Shown here in pieces: positions 1 through 6,470 of a DNA stretch of 9,320 nt. The translations under genes and the position numbers were made by a program. Position 1 is the first letter of the stretch, and each line of letters opens with the position of its first letter. The notes below the pieces were generated by a model. It was given only the letters and a program-made list of their open reading frames with translations. It did no database searches and was not told the DNA's origin. The DNA is taken from positions 1 to 9,320 of the forward strand of contig CASBQJ010000139.1 in the NCBI GenBank assembly GCA_949127705.1, written 5' to 3'. This DNA is from Synechococcales cyanobacterium PMM_0085 (GTDB lineage: Bacteria; Cyanobacteriota; Cyanobacteriia; Elainellales; Elainellaceae).

Positions 1-2
1 CC

Positions 3-35
3 AAAAAATGCCCTACACCAAGCTGGTAGTAGGGC
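3..35 (-). terminator. Rho-independent terminator of the NIL-ferredoxin/membrane-protein operon
   Basis: Arms GCCCTAC (10-16) and GTAGGGC (29-35) pair perfectly. ACC (17-19) and GGT (25-27) extend the stem to about 10 base pairs with one bulged A and a 5-base loop. On the minus strand the hairpin is followed directly by A then six T (from the A-run at 3-8). This is a classic intrinsic terminator lying about 90 bases past the stop of the minus-strand gene ending at 125. There is no T-run on the plus-strand side, so it should act in one direction only. Confidence 0.85.
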
Positions 36-78
36 AAGACAGTTAAACGTTAGATATAGTGTGTACGAAAACTGGGGT

Positions 79-94
79 AGGGGTCTTTCCCCCT
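79..94. other. Small GC-rich hairpin in the 3' untranslated region
   Basis: AGGGG (79-83) pairs with CCCCT (90-94) around a 6-base loop. It sits between the stop codon at 125 and the terminator at 3-35 on the minus strand. No T-tract follows it in either direction, so it is not a terminator by itself. It could protect the mRNA 3' end or be a remnant of a dispersed repeat (a similar string occurs near 9270-9297). Weak evidence. Confidence 0.3.
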
Positions 95-124
95 GTGCCG
101 ATTTCTTCAGTGTCCATAAAAACT

Positions 125-571
125 TTAGAGTAGCGCAGGAATCACTATTGCAGGGAAAAACGATCGGTTTACGACCCATCCAATCGCTAAACCTGATAGC
201 GAGACGAAACTCAACACCGCCAAAGACTGCCAACGATTTAGCCCTGCCATTTGCAAATCTAAGCGGGCGAGAATTTCAGCCGCCACGACTAGGAAAATGT
301 ATTCAAAAACATGATTCCAAACCAATACCAGTGCGATCGAAAAAGCGCCAATTAATACAACAGAAAAGTAACCGATATCTGACTTTAGCCAGCCGCGAAT
401 TGCGGCTCGGAGCCCTCGCGATAGGGTCGTCAACAGCAACGCTTCAGTCAGCGCAACGGTGGTTACGACCACCCAGACAATCCATGGAGCGGTGGACTGA
501 TACAAAAACCAACTAAAGGTACCGTATGCCACCAGAAGCAGTAATAGGGAGACAATAGGAAATTTCTTCAC
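125..571 (-). CDS. Conserved hypothetical multi-pass membrane protein (148 aa)
   Basis: I do not recognise a named family; the pattern resembles small conserved cyanobacterial membrane proteins of unknown function. I place the start at GTG 569-571, giving VKKFPIV..., because a lysine pair then leads straight into the first hydrophobic helix. The 30 residues readable upstream are Pro/His-rich and overlap the end of the preceding gene. Hydrophobic segments lie at about residues 4-24, 29-49, 68-87, 88-103 and 115-135, so four to five membrane helices. A basic loop (SRGLRAAIRGWLK) follows helix two. There are no cysteines and no catalytic motif. The gene starts 44 bases after the NIL-ferredoxin stop on the same strand and is followed by the terminator at 3-35, so the two are very probably co-transcribed. 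No Shine-Dalgarno sequence is evident. Confidence 0.75.
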   Translation of the reverse strand: MKKFPIVSLLLLLVAYGTFSWFLYQSTAPWIVWVVVTTVALTEALLLTTLSRGLRAAIRGWLKSDIGYFSVVLIGAFSIALVLVWNHVFEYIFLVVAAEILARLDLQMAGLNRWQSLAVLSFVSLSGLAIGWVVNRSFFPAIVIPALL

Positions 572-615
572 AGGATGGCCAGTTGAAATGAGGTTGTGGG
601 CGGCTGGAACTGGTC

Positions 616-1020
616 TTACAGATTGGGCGAGATGGCCTGGACGGGGCAGGTGGGAATGCACTGCTCACACACCACACAGCGCGATCGCATAAAGTGCAGC
701 CGAAAGGTTTGCGGATCCAAGGTGAGGGCTTCGGTGGGGCATACCCCGGTGCAGAGTCCGCAGTGCACGCAAACATCTTCATCGATTAGGATTTCTCGGT
801 TGGCCGTAGAGATGTCAATATCTTGCGATCGCAGCCATTCCAGCGCGGCATCAAGTTGATCGATATCGCCCGACAGTTCTACCACTAGTGTGCCAATCTG
901 ATTGGGAGCGACCTGTGCTCGAATAATATTAGCAGCCACGTTAAAGTCTTTTGCCAATCGATAGGTGACGGGCATGTGAACAGAGCGCTTGGGGAAGGTA
1001 AGAGTGACTCGTTTTTTCAC
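616..1020 (-). CDS. NIL domain-containing protein with two [4Fe-4S] ferredoxin clusters
   Basis: From GTG 1018-1020 (MKKRVTLTFPKRSV...) the protein is 134 residues. Residues 3-76 match the NIL domain, the ACT-like fold best known as the methionine-sensing C-terminal domain of the MetN ABC ATPase. Residues 80-130 hold two motifs, CxxCxxCxxxCP at C84/C87/C90/C94 and again at C115/C118/C121/C125, typical of a soluble 2[4Fe-4S] ferredoxin. The same fusion occurs in the ferredoxin partner of archaeal aspartate-semialdehyde sulfurtransferase (homocysteine synthesis in methanogens); in cyanobacteria the role is unknown to me. An upstream ATG (1114-1116) would add 32 low-complexity residues. I prefer the GTG because family members begin at MKKRV and it leaves a 148-base divergent promoter region facing txlA. 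Probably cytoplasmic; an electron-transfer or sulfur-metabolism role is inference. Confidence 0.9.
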   Translation of the reverse strand: MKKRVTLTFPKRSVHMPVTYRLAKDFNVAANIIRAQVAPNQIGTLVVELSGDIDQLDAALEWLRSQDIDISTANREILIDEDVCVHCGLCTGVCPTEALTLDPQTFRLHFMRSRCVVCEQCIPTCPVQAISPNL

Positions 1021-1168
1021 AGCTGGCGCTAATAAAAGTTCAGGTAGACTGGAAGGAAGGACGTTTTGGGATAACAGGGGTGGAGAGATCAGTCGCGCAT
1101 TGCCCCTTGCTGCCATCTTCAACCGTGCTTAAACTCTGTACCTTAAAGTTTAGAGAATCTGATCCGCT
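1021..1168. promoter_or_regulatory. Divergent intergenic region between the NIL-ferredoxin and txlA
   Basis: If the NIL protein starts at GTG 1020, these 148 bases must hold both promoters. The txlA-proximal part is AT-rich and contains a 6-bp inverted repeat, TAAACT (1130-1135) and AGTTTA (1147-1152), separated by 11 bases. It could be an operator or a chance AT-rich dyad. I find no convincing -35/-10 pair and no Shine-Dalgarno sequence before either start. If the longer NIL reading from ATG 1116 is real, only 52 bases remain. Confidence 0.35.
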
Positions 1169-1804
1169 ATGACTGCAAAGCCCGATTCATCTAATTCATT
1201 GAAGCCAATCGGTTCTGACCCTGCCGGGGCTGGCACTGATTCGAGTGCTGATTCTAATATTGGCAAACAAATCCGCAATTTTTTGATTGCGCTGGTGGCG
1301 ATCGCCCTCAGCATTGCCATTTTCTTTGGGGTGCAGACAGAAACTGGCTCTAATTCATTATCTGCCTTAGCCGCAGCGGCTACGCCATTAGAAGTAGCCC
1401 AAGCTAACAATAAACCCACATTGATGGAATTTTACGCAAATTGGTGTACTAGCTGTCAGGCGATGGCAACCGACATGAGCGAACTCAAGGAGGCGTACAG
1501 CGATCGCGTTAACTTTGTCATGCTCAATGTCGATAATGATAAATGGTTGCCCGAGCTATTGACCTATCGGGTCGATGGCATTCCCCATTTTGTTTACCTA
1601 ACCGCAGCTGGCGAGGCGATCGCCAATACCATTGGTGAACAGCCCCGCCAGATTATGGCCGCTAATCTAGATGCTCTCGCCTCCCAGACGGAGCTGCCGT
1701 TTACTCCCACGAGTGGACAGGTGTCTAAAGTAGAGGCTCCAGTTGCCCCTAAACCGACAGCAGCTGACGATCCGCGCAGTCACGGCAGCCAAGTTCAGCC
1801 CTAA
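1169..1804 (+). CDS. txlA: TxlA/HCF164-type membrane-anchored thioredoxin-like protein
   Basis: 211 residues. A polar Ser/Pro-rich N-terminus (1-33) leads into one membrane anchor (about 36-55), then a thioredoxin-fold domain. The active site is W92-C93-T94-S95-C96 within YANWCTSCQAM, and the cis-proline is P139 in DGIPHF. The C-terminal tail is Pro/Ala-rich and contains DPRSHGS, a run I associate with cyanobacterial TxlA. In plants HCF164 faces the thylakoid lumen and, with CcdA, passes reducing power across the membrane for cytochrome b6f and c-type cytochrome assembly; TxlA is its cyanobacterial counterpart. The anchor followed by the catalytic domain fits a lumenal or periplasmic location. 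It is transcribed away from the NIL-ferredoxin, and its stop overlaps the stop of the convergent PPC/TPR gene by 4 bases. No ccdA is present in the window. Confidence 0.92.
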   Translation: MTAKPDSSNSLKPIGSDPAGAGTDSSADSNIGKQIRNFLIALVAIALSIAIFFGVQTETGSNSLSALAAAATPLEVAQANNKPTLMEFYANWCTSCQAMATDMSELKEAYSDRVNFVMLNVDNDKWLPELLTYRVDGIPHFVYLTAAGEAIANTIGEQPRQIMAANLDALASQTELPFTPTSGQVSKVEAPVAPKPTAADDPRSHGSQVQP

Positions 1805-2499
1805 GGCACTGGCAGTTCAGAGTCTTGGTAATAGGTCGCCTGCTCACGCAGCGAATTAGCCATTTCGGTATCGCCCGCTTGCTCATATAAATCGGCGGCG
1901 CGTTGGTAGTTACCAATTACGCCTTCGCGCTCCTCAGGCTGTAGTGTGGTGGCCTGTGTATAAATCGCATCGGCTAGGTTTAGGTAGGGGCCCGGCTGCT
2001 TTGGGTCTAGCCGGATCGCGTCATTAAAGGCGGCGATCGCCCCAGGATAGTTGCGCTCGATCACTAATCTCAGCCCATTGGCATAGGCTTGGTCGTAGGG
2101 CGTTGCGACCCGAACGCTAACTTGATAGGTACCCGCTTGCCCATAGGGCGATCGGGCAACTAGCTGATAGGCTCCGGTTGTGGGCAGCGTTAAGACAACG
2201 CTGGGGTTCAGAGAACGGCCAAAATCATCGCTGGTAGCTAGCTCATCGCCGTTGGGTGCCAGCACTGTGAGCGACGAATCAAAATCTTCGCTAACAACCG
2301 TAATAAAAACCAGTTGCCCAGCCGTCCCAGAGAAAGTATGGGTGCCTTGAACCGACTCCAGAACGCCTGTTTGGCGCAGGGGTGTCACCTCGGCAGCCGC
2401 TCGTTGGACGCTCACGGTCGCAGCGGCTAATCCGGAGACCAGCACTGTAGAACCAGTTAATAAAATGCCTAGTGGTTTGAATAGAAAGCGGGTTGCCAT
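1801..2499 (-). CDS. Secreted PPC-domain and TPR-repeat protein
   Basis: 232 residues from ATG 2497-2499, with a weak AGG six bases upstream. Residues 1-36 look like a Sec signal peptide: a basic start, a hydrophobic core at 10-28 and a likely cut after AAA at 34-36. Residues about 44-130 resemble the bacterial pre-peptidase C-terminal (PPC) beta-sandwich: GVLESVQGTHTFSGTAGQ, then DSSLTVLAPNG, then LPTTGAYQLVARS. Residues about 134-225 form tetratricopeptide helices, for example YPGAIAAFNDAIRLDPKQPG followed by PYLNLADAIY. PPC domains normally flank secreted proteases, but no catalytic domain is present, so this is more likely a binding or scaffold protein in the periplasm or outer layers. 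Its substrate is unknown. It lies downstream of the M16 peptidase genes on the same strand but is separated from them by 197 bases with strong hairpins, so it is probably transcribed separately. Confidence 0.85.
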   Translation of the reverse strand: MATRFLFKPLGILLTGSTVLVSGLAAATVSVQRAAAEVTPLRQTGVLESVQGTHTFSGTAGQLVFITVVSEDFDSSLTVLAPNGDELATSDDFGRSLNPSVVLTLPTTGAYQLVARSPYGQAGTYQVSVRVATPYDQAYANGLRLVIERNYPGAIAAFNDAIRLDPKQPGPYLNLADAIYTQATTLQPEEREGVIGNYQRAADLYEQAGDTEMANSLREQATYYQDSELPVP

Positions 2500-2576
2500 A
2501 TGAAACCTAAGAGGAAGTGAACATTAAGATAGGCTGAGTGGCAAATGGTGAGCGATCGCCGTTTGCTACACAGTAT

Positions 2577-2630
2577 GCCCATTACCGCTGGGCTAATATC
2601 CCCAATGGGGGGTGATGCCCCCCGATATTA
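2577..2630. terminator. Two abutting hairpins between the M16 operon and the PPC/TPR gene
   Basis: Hairpin A has GCCCA (2577-2581) and TGGGC (2589-2593) with a 7-base loop. Hairpin B starts at the very next base. Its outer arms are TAATATC (2594-2600) and GATATTA (2624-2630), its inner arms GGGGGG (2607-2612) and CCCCCC (2618-2623), with a 5-base loop and a one-sided bulge CCCAAT (2601-2606). The element lies about 65 bases past the stop of the second M16 gene and about 80 bases before the PPC/TPR start, so it could end M16 transcription. No T-tract follows on either strand, so a canonical rho-independent terminator is not proven. An mRNA-stabilising structure or a repeat element is also possible. 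Confidence 0.5.
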
Positions 2631-2696
2631 ACAAATCTGCCCAGGTGCAGCCTCAATTTGTGATGATCCGAAAAGACCATAAACCACCGCAATCAG

Positions 2697-4211
2697 TTAA
2701 TTGGGGATAGCAATATCTATGGGCGTAATGGGTAGGCCCAAGCTATCGAGTGCTGGCTGCATACTGGCAGCATTGCCCACCACCAGCGTGACTAGCTGGT
2801 CGGGATTGAGGTAAGTCTGAGCCGCGCGCTGGATGTCTTGAACCGTCGTGGCTTCTACTTCTTTTTGGTAACGGAAGATAAAGTCATCTGGGTAGCCATA
2901 GTATTCATAGCGAATCAGCCGTGCCAGGGTTTGAACAGGTGTTTCAAAGTTGAAGACAAACGCATTCAGCGACGACTCTTTGGCTTGCTCTAACTCCGTT
3001 TCACTGATCAAGCTAGTGCGCACCTTCTCGATTTCTGCTTGCCAAGCCCGAATAAAGGGTACTGTGGCATCCGACCGAGTTTGCCCTCCGCCCACAAATA
3101 GGCCAGGGTGGTCAAACTGAGGCGACCAGTAGGCATAGACCGAATAGGCTAGCCCTTGACGCGATCGCACTTCATTGACTAGGCGTCCGCCAAGGCCATT
3201 CAGCACGTCGTTTAGCACTGACAGGGGCGTATAGTCCGGATCTTTTAACTGCCCGCCCAAGTGCCCCATCTGGATATAGCTTTGGGTTAGTTGGGGTTGG
3301 TCTACCAAAAACAAGCCGCCTGAGGTGGCCTGAGCCACGGCGGGTAGAGCGGCAAAGTCGGGCTGATCGACGGTGGGATCGCGCCTCCAGTCGCCAAATC
3401 GTTTTTCAATCAGCGATCGCATTTCATCGGTGTTAAAGTCGCCGATAATCCCTAGCACCATATTATTGGGATGGAAATAGCGCCGATGGAACGCGACCAA
3501 ATCTGCCCGAGAAATGGCATTTATCGTGGCATACTCGACCATCCGCGCATAGGGACTGTCGGCTCCATAAATTAGCTTGTCAAACTCGCGACCTGCAATG
3601 CTTTCGGGGCTGTCGTTGCGGCGGGCGATCGAGCCACGCCACAGGGTTTGGGTCAATTCCAGCTTGTCTTCAGGAAATGCAGGATGACGAATCACATCGG
3701 CAAACACCTCAAAGATGTCGTCCAAGTCTTCACTCAGGGTGCCAAAACTAGCGCGGCCTGCGACCGCATCAATGTCTGTTTCAACTGAGGCGGCTCGGTC
3801 TTCTAGAAATTGGTTCAATGCTTCAGGGGCGCGCCGCCGCGTGCCGCCGCTGCGCATAACGCTGCCGACGATGTTGGCAATCCCAATTTTGTCGCTTGAC
3901 TCTAAGCGACTGCCGACTCGGAAGTAGGCCGAACCGTCAATTAAGGGCAATTCATGATCTTCTACCAAGAACACTATAATGCCGTTGTCTAATTCAAACC
4001 GGGTGTAGTCGGGCAGCTTGACAGCGGCTAGGGGCGGCAGCTGAAGCTGGTCGTAGTGAACGGCAGGGCTGGCCTGAACGGGACGGATGCCAACCCACGA
4101 AAATAGCAGCAGCAGCGCGATCGCACTAATTAAGCGTTGAGCCAATCGGGTAGTCAAGCCTCGTTGTTTAAGCATCCTATTCGAGGCGATCGCCTGTGAT
4201 TTCTGGATCAT
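2697..4211 (-). CDS. M16 family peptidase-like subunit, non-catalytic (lacks HxxEH)
   Basis: 504 residues from ATG 4209-4211; this start overlaps the stop of the upstream M16 gene as ATGA, indicating translational coupling. A basic N-terminus and a hydrophobic stretch at about 27-41, ending in VQAS (45-48), form a signal peptide. The two M16 halves are visible: N-terminal about 65-280 and C-terminal about 295-495. Where catalytic members have HxxEH, this protein reads IGIANIVGSVMRSGG (109-123), so the zinc ligands are gone. The C-terminal substrate-binding pair is kept in EVRSRQGLAYSVYA (R350, Y356). In heterodimeric M16B enzymes and mitochondrial processing peptidase, one subunit carries the zinc site and the other the R/Y pair or substrate cavity; this pair fits that pattern. 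An alternative start is Met13. Likely acts in the periplasm with its neighbour. Confidence 0.93.
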   Translation of the reverse strand: MIQKSQAIASNRMLKQRGLTTRLAQRLISAIALLLLFSWVGIRPVQASPAVHYDQLQLPPLAAVKLPDYTRFELDNGIIVFLVEDHELPLIDGSAYFRVGSRLESSDKIGIANIVGSVMRSGGTRRRAPEALNQFLEDRAASVETDIDAVAGRASFGTLSEDLDDIFEVFADVIRHPAFPEDKLELTQTLWRGSIARRNDSPESIAGREFDKLIYGADSPYARMVEYATINAISRADLVAFHRRYFHPNNMVLGIIGDFNTDEMRSLIEKRFGDWRRDPTVDQPDFAALPAVAQATSGGLFLVDQPQLTQSYIQMGHLGGQLKDPDYTPLSVLNDVLNGLGGRLVNEVRSRQGLAYSVYAYWSPQFDHPGLFVGGGQTRSDATVPFIRAWQAEIEKVRTSLISETELEQAKESSLNAFVFNFETPVQTLARLIRYEYYGYPDDFIFRYQKEVEATTVQDIQRAAQTYLNPDQLVTLVVGNAASMQPALDSLGLPITPIDIAIPN

Positions 4212-5812
4212 TCTGGTTTCTCCTCGGGTAAGAGCCGACCGATGGTTAGCTTCTCGGGAACGAAAGTAGCCTGAGCGACTCGCTGCACATCACTGGCTGT
4301 GACCGCCTCAATTGCTTTCAGCTCTTCAAATAGATTGCGCCAACTGCCCGTTTTTGCCTGATATTCGGCGAGTAGCCCCACCATGCCTTGGTTGGAGGCC
4401 AGCAGCTGAAGAATGCCTGCCCGAGACTGGGTTTTGACCCGCTCTAATTCTGTGGCAGAAACAGGCTCAGTTTTGAGCCGTTGCAGCTCGGCATCTAGCA
4501 GACCCGCAATTTCTTCAATCGTATGGCCTGGAGCGGGCTGGGCATAGAGCAACATCAAATTGGAGTACAGATCGCCCGGAAACCCATTCGACGCGTCTAC
4601 AGCCAGCGCAATTTTTTGCTCTACCAGGTTCCGGTATAGGCGAGACGTCCGCCCTCCCGATAAAACCGCTGCCATAAGTTGGTAGGTGGCATCGTCAGGG
4701 TCGCTGCTGGCAGGGCGCTGATATCCGGCGAAATACCACGGCTGAGTTTGGAGATTGAGCGTAACGGTTTGAGGGCTGCTCTGGACTGGCGTGATGGCGA
4801 CCACATCGGGTGCCCGCGATCGCGTTTGATAGCGCCCAAAGTAGGTTTCTGCCAAGCGTTTCACGTCAGCTGGGTCTACATCGCCCACAATAGCTGCCGT
4901 AATTCGATTGGGAGTATAAAACGTCGTAAAAAAGTCGCTAACATCTTGGCGCGTTAGATTGCGGATGTCTGGCTCTGAGCCAATCACCGGGCGGCCATAG
5001 GGATGACCAGGGAACGCAGTTTCTAGAAATGCTTCAATCATTTTGCCGACGGGAGAGTTGTCGGTGCGCAGCCGCCGCTCTTCCAAAATCACATCTTTTT
5101 CTTCATAGAACTCGCGGAATACGGGATCTAGAAACCGCTCTGATTCTAACGACATCCACAGTTCTAGCTTGTTTGCCGGAAAGCTATAGAAGTAGCGAGT
5201 GGCATCGGCAGAAGTGGTGGCATTTAGACCGACTCCTCCGGCTCGTTCCACAATTTGACCGTACTCATTTTGGCGCACATAGGTGGCGGCTTGCTGCTGC
5301 AACGCATCAAACTCACTCTGGAGTGTAGTAACCTCAGCGGTGCGTCCGGCGATGCTGGCGGCTTGCAGCTTGTCAAACAGCCGATCGAGCTGATCGAGTT
5401 CTGTTTTTTCGGCTGGGTAATCGCTAGTGCCAATCTGGGTCGTTCCTTTGAAGGCCAGGTGCTCTAGGAAGTGAGCCACTCCAGTTTTGCCGGGGACTTC
5501 GTAGGCAGAACCCACATTCACATAGGTCATGAACGAGATTACAGGTGCCTGATGCCGCTCTAGCACGACGAAGGTCATGCCATTGTCTAGGGTAAACTCG
5601 GTGACCCGATCCATGACCCGATCGATGTAAGGCTGAATGGTGCTCACCGGGGGGACGTTGGTGCGAGCCAGCGCCACGGGCTGAGCAACGCTCCACCAGC
5701 ACAGCATTGTGGTTAGGGCGATCGCCCCCCAGCGCCGCCAGACAAGGTGCGGTAGCGGCTGAAACCTAGTCTGCCTAAACTTGGAATCCTTAACGGGATG
5801 GTTAAAATGCAT
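4208..5812 (-). CDS. M16 family zinc metallopeptidase, catalytic subunit
   Basis: From ATG 5810-5812 the protein is 534 residues; an in-frame GTG at 5858-5860 would add 16 residues, and neither start has a good Shine-Dalgarno sequence. The ATG gives a signal peptide with WRRWGAIALTTMLCWWSVAQ and a likely cut near ALA, so the protein is exported or anchored. The zinc motif HFLEH is intact (H114, E117, H118 in ATG numbering; add 16 for the GTG form). The distal glutamate lies in KDVILEERR, E244 or E245. About 50 extra, mostly helical charged residues lie between these sites (about 134-184), giving a spacing near 126 instead of the usual 76; this resembles a known M16 subgroup. The C-terminal half retains SGGRTSRLYRNLVEQ. 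It cleaves peptides or misfolded proteins; the substrate is unknown. Similar to cyanobacterial 'processing proteases'. Confidence 0.94.
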   Translation of the reverse strand: MHFNHPVKDSKFRQTRFQPLPHLVWRRWGAIALTTMLCWWSVAQPVALARTNVPPVSTIQPYIDRVMDRVTEFTLDNGMTFVVLERHQAPVISFMTYVNVGSAYEVPGKTGVAHFLEHLAFKGTTQIGTSDYPAEKTELDQLDRLFDKLQAASIAGRTAEVTTLQSEFDALQQQAATYVRQNEYGQIVERAGGVGLNATTSADATRYFYSFPANKLELWMSLESERFLDPVFREFYEEKDVILEERRLRTDNSPVGKMIEAFLETAFPGHPYGRPVIGSEPDIRNLTRQDVSDFFTTFYTPNRITAAIVGDVDPADVKRLAETYFGRYQTRSRAPDVVAITPVQSSPQTVTLNLQTQPWYFAGYQRPASSDPDDATYQLMAAVLSGGRTSRLYRNLVEQKIALAVDASNGFPGDLYSNLMLLYAQPAPGHTIEEIAGLLDAELQRLKTEPVSATELERVKTQSRAGILQLLASNQGMVGLLAEYQAKTGSWRNLFEELKAIEAVTASDVQRVAQATFVPEKLTIGRLLPEEKPE

Positions 5813-5911
5813 GGAGTTGAGGAGGAGCCAGGAAGAAGTGAACAGATAGAAAAGTTCCACTCTCTACCCTACAACACCCTCACCCATCAACCGAACAAAG
5901 CAGCGGCTGTT

Positions 5912-5935
5912 TCTCCGTTAACGTCTCCGTTAACC
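5912..5935. repeat. 12-bp tandem duplication over a stop codon
   Basis: TCTCCGTTAACG (5912-5923) is followed at once by TCTCCGTTAACC (5924-5935), two copies with one mismatch. The second copy contains the TAA stop of the 98-residue minus-strand gene (5930-5932). Because the unit is a multiple of three, the other copy supplies a second in-frame TAA four codons later (5918-5920). Each copy includes the palindrome GTTAAC. Probably a replication-slippage duplication. Confidence 0.7.
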
Positions 5936-6226
5936 CTCGCCTTTTAACTTCTCTTGGCGATACAGCGTGTAAGAGTCAAACAGCATCCCCACCATGCTGC
6001 ACACCAGGCTAATCGTTAATGCGCCTTGCATGGCACTGCCGCTGCCAAAGGTTTGCAGAAAATAAACAATTTGCGTAATCCCATAGCGACTCATCGTCTC
6101 TAGGCCATGCAGCCGCTCCAACAGCACCAGAGGCAGCAAAAACAGGCCCAACACCAGCAGCGGAGCCAGGAAGGTTAAGATAGCAGTCAAAATTAGCGAT
6201 CGCAGCAATCCGGGAACAAGGCTCAT
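5930..6226 (-). CDS. Small conserved hypothetical membrane protein (98 aa)
   Basis: Read from ATG 6224-6226. A long leucine-rich hydrophobic segment (about 8-36, possibly one long or two short helices) is followed by a polar stretch, LERLHGLETMSRYGITQIVYFLQTFGSGSAMQG. A second hydrophobic helix (about 67-84) and a charged tail (YRQEKLKGEG) follow. Codon use and GC match the neighbours and the reading frame is clean, so I think it is a real gene although I recognise no family. It lies 117 bases upstream of the catalytic M16 gene (69 if the GTG start is used) on the same strand, with no clear terminator between, so it is probably the first gene of that operon. It could be a membrane partner of the peptidase, but that is only position-based. 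No Shine-Dalgarno sequence is visible. Confidence 0.7.
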   Translation of the reverse strand: MSLVPGLLRSLILTAILTFLAPLLVLGLFLLPLVLLERLHGLETMSRYGITQIVYFLQTFGSGSAMQGALTISLVCSMVGMLFDSYTLYRQEKLKGEG

Positions 6227-6470
6227 AGGGTGTAGAAGCGCGCTGTTGCAAACTGCACATCTTTCAAAACCAGCGCGGTATCACTACCATAATTGCAGAG
6301 CGGCGGCATCGCTTCTAGATGTCAGAAATCTTAAATCGTTCTCATAAATAAACACAATGTTAATTATTTGTCCCAATGCTTGAGAGTATCTACTACAACT
6401 GCTTTAAGCCGCCTGCTCTTGTTAGACTATGACGGGCTGAGGCGAGGCGAGTTCAGCTGCACGTTATACA
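6227..6470. promoter_or_regulatory. Divergent promoter region before mlaE and the 98-aa gene
   Basis: No credible gene is visible in this stretch. The centre (about 6330-6375) is AT-rich. On the plus strand TTGAGA (6380-6385) and TTTAAG (6403-6408) are 17 bases apart, matching the sigma-70 -35 and -10 consensus at 5 and 4 of 6 positions. This is a reasonable promoter for mlaE with a start near 6415. On the minus strand a weaker pair, TTGGGA (6371-6376) and TTTATT (6347-6352) with an 18-base spacer, could serve the 98-residue gene. The two -35 boxes would be nearly back to back. These are consensus matches by eye only. Confidence 0.4.

Noticed and set aside
61..516. A 151-codon plus-strand open frame opposite the small membrane-protein gene
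   Set aside because: It is the antisense shadow of the minus-strand gene, which has clear membrane helices and operon context; the plus-strand translation has no domain and an odd composition.
572..661. 30-residue N-terminal extension of the small membrane protein
   Set aside because: It begins inside the NIL-ferredoxin gene, is Pro/His-rich and separates the start from the hydrophobic helix; GTG 571 is the simpler start.
1021..1122. 34-residue N-terminal extension of the NIL-ferredoxin (TTG 1122 or ATG 1116)
   Set aside because: Low-complexity residues outside the NIL fold that would consume the divergent promoter region; the family start MKKRV lies at GTG 1020. Not fully excluded.
6227..6470. 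NtcA-type GTA-N8-TAC sites in the mlaE/98-aa intergenic region
   Set aside because: No match with the correct spacing; the GTA...TAC pairs in the repeats have a four-base spacer.
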